Part shown: positions 13,968 through 16,468 of the stretch, piece after piece
Numbering within the stretch: the first letter of the stretch is position 1
How the letters are laid out: each line of letters begins with the position of its first letter
Assembly: GCA_027435495.1 (NCBI GenBank)
Contig: DAHZZC010000836.1
Coordinates: forward strand, 1 to 16,468
Length of the DNA stretch: 16,468 nucleotides
Source: Planctomycetales bacterium
GTDB taxonomy: Bacteria > Planctomycetota > Planctomycetia > Isosphaerales > Isosphaeraceae
Direction: 5' to 3'
Position numbers and translations under genes: made by a program
Notes under the pieces: generated by a model
Told to the model about the DNA's origin: nothing
The model's database searches: none
What the model saw: the letters and a program-made list of their open reading frames with translations, nothing else

Positions 13968-15047
13968 TTACTTGGCGAGGATCGCGTTCTTGAAGCCGGC
14001 CTTCTCGAAGGCGGGCTGCCAGGCCTCGATGCCCTTCTTGATCCAGGGGCGATAGCGGGCCGGGATCTCGCGGCCGAGGTAGAAAACGATCGGCTTCTTC
14101 GGCTCCGAAACGGCCGCCTTCGGGTCCTTTTTCTCCAGCCGCCACCGGGTGATGTATCGGACCTCTTCCACCTGGTGCTTCAGGCTCCCGTAGTCCTCAA
14201 ACGAGACGGTGAAGTACCCGACCCGGTCGTCGTATCGGCGGGGCCGCATTGGCTTCTCGGGTAGGTCGATCAGGCTGTGGTGGAGCATCACCGTGACGGA
14301 ACCTTCGCGACCACCGCCGCCCGGGATCGGACCGCCAGGACCGCCCATCCCACCGCCGCCACCGCCGGTCCGGTAGGTCACCAGGATCTTCGCCTCGATG
14401 TTCGTCGGAAACGCCTTGACCTTCTCGATGAACGTTCGTCGCGGATCGACGCCGCTGGCCCCAATCCGCCGACGGGCCGTGAACTCCGGAAGGTCGCCGG
14501 TGAAGATCGAGGTCACCTCGACGACCGGCCGCTTATCCTTCCCATACGCCTGGATCGGCAGGACCGCGATGATCGGCTCCATCGACGTCGCCTTCACCGC
14601 ACCCTGGATCGGGTCCTCCACGTCGGCCCGGATCTCGTACCGGACGTCGCGGAGCAGGAGATCATCCCCGCGCTGCTCCCAGCGGACAACCCGATCGCCA
14701 ACCGGCTCGCCCGCGTGACTGTAGCCCGTCTGAGTCTGCTCGAGCTGCGTGACCCAGAGCATCTCCTTACCTAGCTCGGACGTCGGAACCTCGAAGAAGA
14801 CCTTGTCCTCGATCCGGTGGACCAGGAAAAGCCCCGGCGAGGTCTTCGCCTCCTTCGTGATCACCCGGTCGTACGGCCGAATCCGACGCTCGGGCCGAGA
14901 CGGCCGCGCCGATCCCTCGCCGTCGTCCTTCTTCGCCTCCCCACCCCGCGAATCGCCAGGCCGATCCTGCCCCCGCGCCGGGAGCCAGGCCATCGATCCG
15001 CAACATAAACACGCCACCAGACCAGCCCCGAGCCATTTCGTCCGCAT
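13968..15047 (-). CDS. zinc metalloprotease (DUF5117-like), N-terminal part ending at an in-frame TAA
   Basis: 359 residues. The start at 15047 is supported by GAGGT upstream; an ATG seven codons earlier is less likely. MRTKWLGAGLVACLCCGSMA is a signal peptide, with cleavage probably near ARG/QD; an LVAC lipobox (10-13) makes a lipoprotein possible. Residues 60-225 match the DUF5118/DUF5117 pattern (GLFLVHRIEDKVFFEVP, then EMLWVTQLEQ, then AVLPIQAYGKD). A Gly-rich stretch lies at 228-246, then FTVSFEDYGSLKHQVE and KKPIVFYLGREIPARYRPWI, leading into EKAGFKNAILAK-stop. In intact relatives the frame runs on to the HEXXH site, so this piece lacks the catalytic centre. With the downstream part the ancestral protein is about 850 codons. 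Confidence 0.82.
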   Translation of the reverse strand: MRTKWLGAGLVACLCCGSMAWLPARGQDRPGDSRGGEAKKDDGEGSARPSRPERRIRPYDRVITKEAKTSPGLFLVHRIEDKVFFEVPTSELGKEMLWVTQLEQTQTGYSHAGEPVGDRVVRWEQRGDDLLLRDVRYEIRADVEDPIQGAVKATSMEPIIAVLPIQAYGKDKRPVVEVTSIFTGDLPEFTARRRIGASGVDPRRTFIEKVKAFPTNIEAKILVTYRTGGGGGGMGGPGGPIPGGGGREGSVTVMLHHSLIDLPEKPMRPRRYDDRVGYFTVSFEDYGSLKHQVEEVRYITRWRLEKKDPKAAVSEPKKPIVFYLGREIPARYRPWIKKGIEAWQPAFEKAGFKNAILAK

Positions 15048-15232
15048 GGGTTGCACCTCGATCGTCACTCTCGCTGAATCCGGAAAAACCGCGTTCCGAA
15101 TCCATCCAGCGTATCCTGCCCTCAGGATGACGGGTAGTACTCTCTGGACAGCAAGGGCAAGATGGGCAATCTACGGAGTTGATCTCGGCTGATGAAGGAG
15201 GAGGTGTTCGGGTGCGAAGGGATCAAAGAGAA

Positions 15233-15252
15233 CGGGGAGCCGAGGCTCCCCG
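15233..15252 (-). terminator. rho-independent terminator of rpsU
   Basis: A perfect eight-base-pair stem (CGGGGAGC / GCTCCCCG) with a four-base loop. On the minus strand it is followed by TTCTCTTT, a U-rich run. It lies 90 bases past the rpsU stop. On the plus strand the following sequence is not T-rich, so it serves the minus strand. Confidence 0.65.
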
Positions 15253-15341
15253 GTTGAATCGGAGGGATATTGCTTGCTGGGTGGAGACTGGCTGTCGGGT
15301 ACGGTCCAGGGAAGGGACCGGGCTGGTTGGTCCGGGTGGGA

Positions 15342-15536
15342 TCAGACGCGGGAGGTCTGATGCTGGCGGGCCTTGCGGAGTCGCTTGAGTTCCTCGCGGC
15401 GCCGGCGCTCGCTGGGCTTCTCGTAGTAGGCCTTTCGACGCATTTCCTTGCGGAGGCCGCTTCGTTCGCAGAGCTTGCGGAAGCGGCGGACCGCCTCCTG
15501 GATCGACTCGCCGGCACGCACGCGTAGCTTCACCAC
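15342..15536 (-). CDS. rpsU: 30S ribosomal protein S21
   Basis: 64 residues, very basic, matching bS21: V(M)VKLRVRAGESIQEAVRRF, then the helix of RKLCERSGLRKEMRRKAYYE and KPSERRRREE, and a basic C-terminal tail. It belongs to the small ribosomal subunit near the 3' end of 16S rRNA and aids initiation. The first of two tandem GTG codons (15536) is taken as start, with GGGAG nine to ten bases upstream; no ATG is available in place. It has its own candidate promoter with a leader of about 170 bases and its own terminator, so it appears monocistronic. Confidence 0.95.
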   Translation of the reverse strand: MVKLRVRAGESIQEAVRRFRKLCERSGLRKEMRRKAYYEKPSERRRREELKRLRKARQHQTSRV

Positions 15537-15711
15537 AGGCCAGTTCTCCCGTTCATCTTGGGGGGGACCATCGGTTCTGAAGGCCGCCGGGCCCTCTCCG
15601 GCAACCGGGGCCGAGCGCATCACGCGATCGACCTGCCTTCTTGATCGGCCGCCGGACCCCGTTCGCATCGGAGCGATCCGCCATCGGGACCGGGGGCAGC
15701 GGGAAATTACC

Positions 15712-15741
15712 AATATACCGAGAAGAACGCGCCGGAGCCAA
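15712..15741 (-). promoter_or_regulatory. sigma-70-like promoter of rpsU
   Basis: Minus strand: TTGGCT (15741-15736), an 18-base spacer, then TATATT (15717-15712, five of six). Predicted start is near 15705. It stands out as an AT-rich island in GC-rich surroundings. Confidence 0.5.
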
Positions 15742-15874
15742 GGGCAGTTTGGAGTATCCAGGGCCTTGGGGCCTTGGGCTTTCACGGTCATCGCGACGAG
15801 GTTCGCCGGCCGGTGACCTGGAGAGCGCCTGGCGGGCTCGCCGAAACGGGGGCCTCGCCGCTCTTGATCCCGGG

Positions 15875-15883
15875 TGATACAAT
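15875..15883 (+). promoter_or_regulatory. extended -10 element of the 82-aa gene
   Basis: TGATACAAT fits the TGnTATAAT extended -10 form. There is no clear -35. Predicted start is near 15890, about 36 bases before the ATG at 15926. Confidence 0.4.
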
Positions 15884-15925
15884 GGTGTGCTAGACCCCGA
15901 GGGCCCCCGGTTGGAGGCGTACCTG

Positions 15926-16174
15926 ATGCGATCGAAAGACCTGATCGAGCACCTGCGACGGCAGCCGTTCCGCCGCTTTCGGCTGGTGCTAACCGATGGC
16001 CGACGGTTCGAGGTCCGCCATCCTGAGCTGGCGATTGTCGGTGCCAGCACGGTCGCGATTGCGCTGGTCCGGCCGAACGACCCGGAAGCGATGCATGATC
16101 GGACCGTCACCGTCCCGCTGGTGGACGTCCTCCGCGTCGAGCCGGCCGAGTCGTCGCCGGCGCCCTCGGCCTGA
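15926..16174 (+). CDS. hypothetical small protein
   Basis: 82 residues from the ATG at 15926, fixed by GGAGG at 15913-15917; an upstream ATG at 15887 would sit at the predicted transcription start and is unlikely. The pattern LIEHLRRQPFRRFRLVLTDG followed by RRFEVRHPELAIVG is an N-terminal helix, then two beta strands with a conserved-looking DGRxFxVxHPE turn, and a later strand VTVPLVDVLRVEP. From memory, short proteins with this pattern are common in planctomycete genomes and have no assigned function. It has no signal peptide or membrane segment. It stands alone, divergent from rpsU. Confidence 0.72.
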   Translation: MRSKDLIEHLRRQPFRRFRLVLTDGRRFEVRHPELAIVGASTVAIALVRPNDPEAMHDRTVTVPLVDVLRVEPAESSPAPSA

Positions 16175-16220
16175 TTCCTCCTGGAACGAAGGACGCAGAA
16201 CTGGAAAATCAGGGAACGAA

Positions 16221-16257
16221 GAGCAACCACGAAAAATCACGAAGGGCTCGAAAGAGG
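16221..16257 (+). repeat. inverted repeat, left arm
   Basis: 37 bases that match the reverse complement of 16373-16409 at 32 positions; the outer 14 bases (GAGCAACCACGAAA) are identical. It lies 46 bases after the 82-aa gene in AT-richer sequence. Confidence 0.8.
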
Positions 16258-16372
16258 AAATACCAGGAAAGTCTTCGAGGCTGTGACGTCCTCGGATCGA
16301 CTTTCTAACGGTCCGGTCTTCCGCCGAGAATCGAGCGAACAGGCCCCAGGATCTCCTTCGGGCTGGGTCTTT

Positions 16373-16409
16373 CCGCTTTCGTGTCCTTCGTGTTATTTCG
16401 TGGTTGCTC
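16373..16409 (-). repeat. inverted repeat, right arm
   Basis: Partner of 16221-16257. The two arms enclose 115 bases with no open frame of note, so the whole unit is 189 bases. The CGTG-rich wording (TTTCGTGGTTGCTC) resembles a dispersed intergenic sequence I recall from planctomycete and other environmental genomes; this is unverified. Confidence 0.8.
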
Positions 16410-16468
16410 GGGATCGGTCTCCCGGCTTCAGTGGCTGCCCAGGTTTAGCCGATCCGGCCGATGCCCTG

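Larger units (their letters stand above)
15537..15925. other. divergent intergenic region between rpsU and the 82-aa gene
   Basis: 389 bases without a supportable gene; open frames in it are GC-driven extensions. It carries the rpsU promoter near 15712-15741, the roughly 170-base rpsU leader, and an extended -10 for the rightward gene near 15875-15883. No known riboswitch was recognised. Confidence 0.6.

Noticed and set aside
7320..13970. Stop-codon recoding (TGA as Trp, TAA read through) as an explanation for the two interrupted genes
   Set aside because: Two different stop codons are involved, TGG is used normally for Trp throughout, and other genes end in TGA, TAA and TAG. Separate nonsense changes are simpler.
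12591..14264. Long plus-strand open frame of 557 codons opposite the metalloprotease
   Set aside because: It is the complement of well-recognised family sequence and its own translation shows no motif; long antisense frames are expected at this GC content.
16445..16468. Possible 3' end of a minus-strand gene entering from the right edge
   Set aside because: Only seven codons before a TAA are visible, too few to support a gene.

Overview
The window is GC-rich DNA (mostly about 65 % by eye) that looks like a planctomycete, most likely the Isosphaeraceae group. This is inferred from the PEP-CTERM protein, the large DUF5117-type zinc metalloprotease, the style of the small accessory proteins and the wide, poorly packed intergenic spaces. 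No database search was possible, so family names rest on motifs read in the translations.

Layout from left to right. The C-terminal part of a ROK-family protein enters from the left edge (2-490, +). Next comes a tightly coupled two-gene unit (619-2363, +): an SMC/OLD-like AAA ATPase followed, with a 4-base overlap, by a DUF4276 Toprim-like protein. This is the best candidate here for an unstudied anti-phage or DNA-processing system. An asparagine synthase (asnB, 2609-4534, -) is divergent from a ClC chloride transporter with two CBS domains (4852-6789, +). Then follows a short accessory island on the minus strand (6822-8026) with two small modules, both damaged. One is a toxin-antitoxin pair in which most of the toxin is deleted. 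The other is a 77-aa protein plus nucleotidyltransferase pair whose second gene is cut short by an in-frame TGA.

A minus-strand operon (10929 to 8090) carries hypoxanthine phosphoribosyltransferase (hpt) and two GT4 glycosyltransferases with almost no gaps. A DinB-like protein (11034-11513, +) and a PEP-CTERM exported protein (11703-12284, -) converge on a pair of 71-bp direct repeats that fills the space between them. A zinc metalloprotease (15047 to 12495, -) is split by an in-frame TAA, so the HEXXH catalytic half lies after the stop. The right end holds ribosomal protein S21 (rpsU, -) with a long leader and a terminator, an 82-aa hypothetical protein (+), and a gene-free stretch carrying an imperfect 37-bp inverted repeat.

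The recurring theme is accessory genes in decay or flux: one toxin deletion, two single-codon nonsense interruptions and a GC dip confined to the middle of the ATPase gene. These sit among intact housekeeping genes (asnB, hpt, rpsU).
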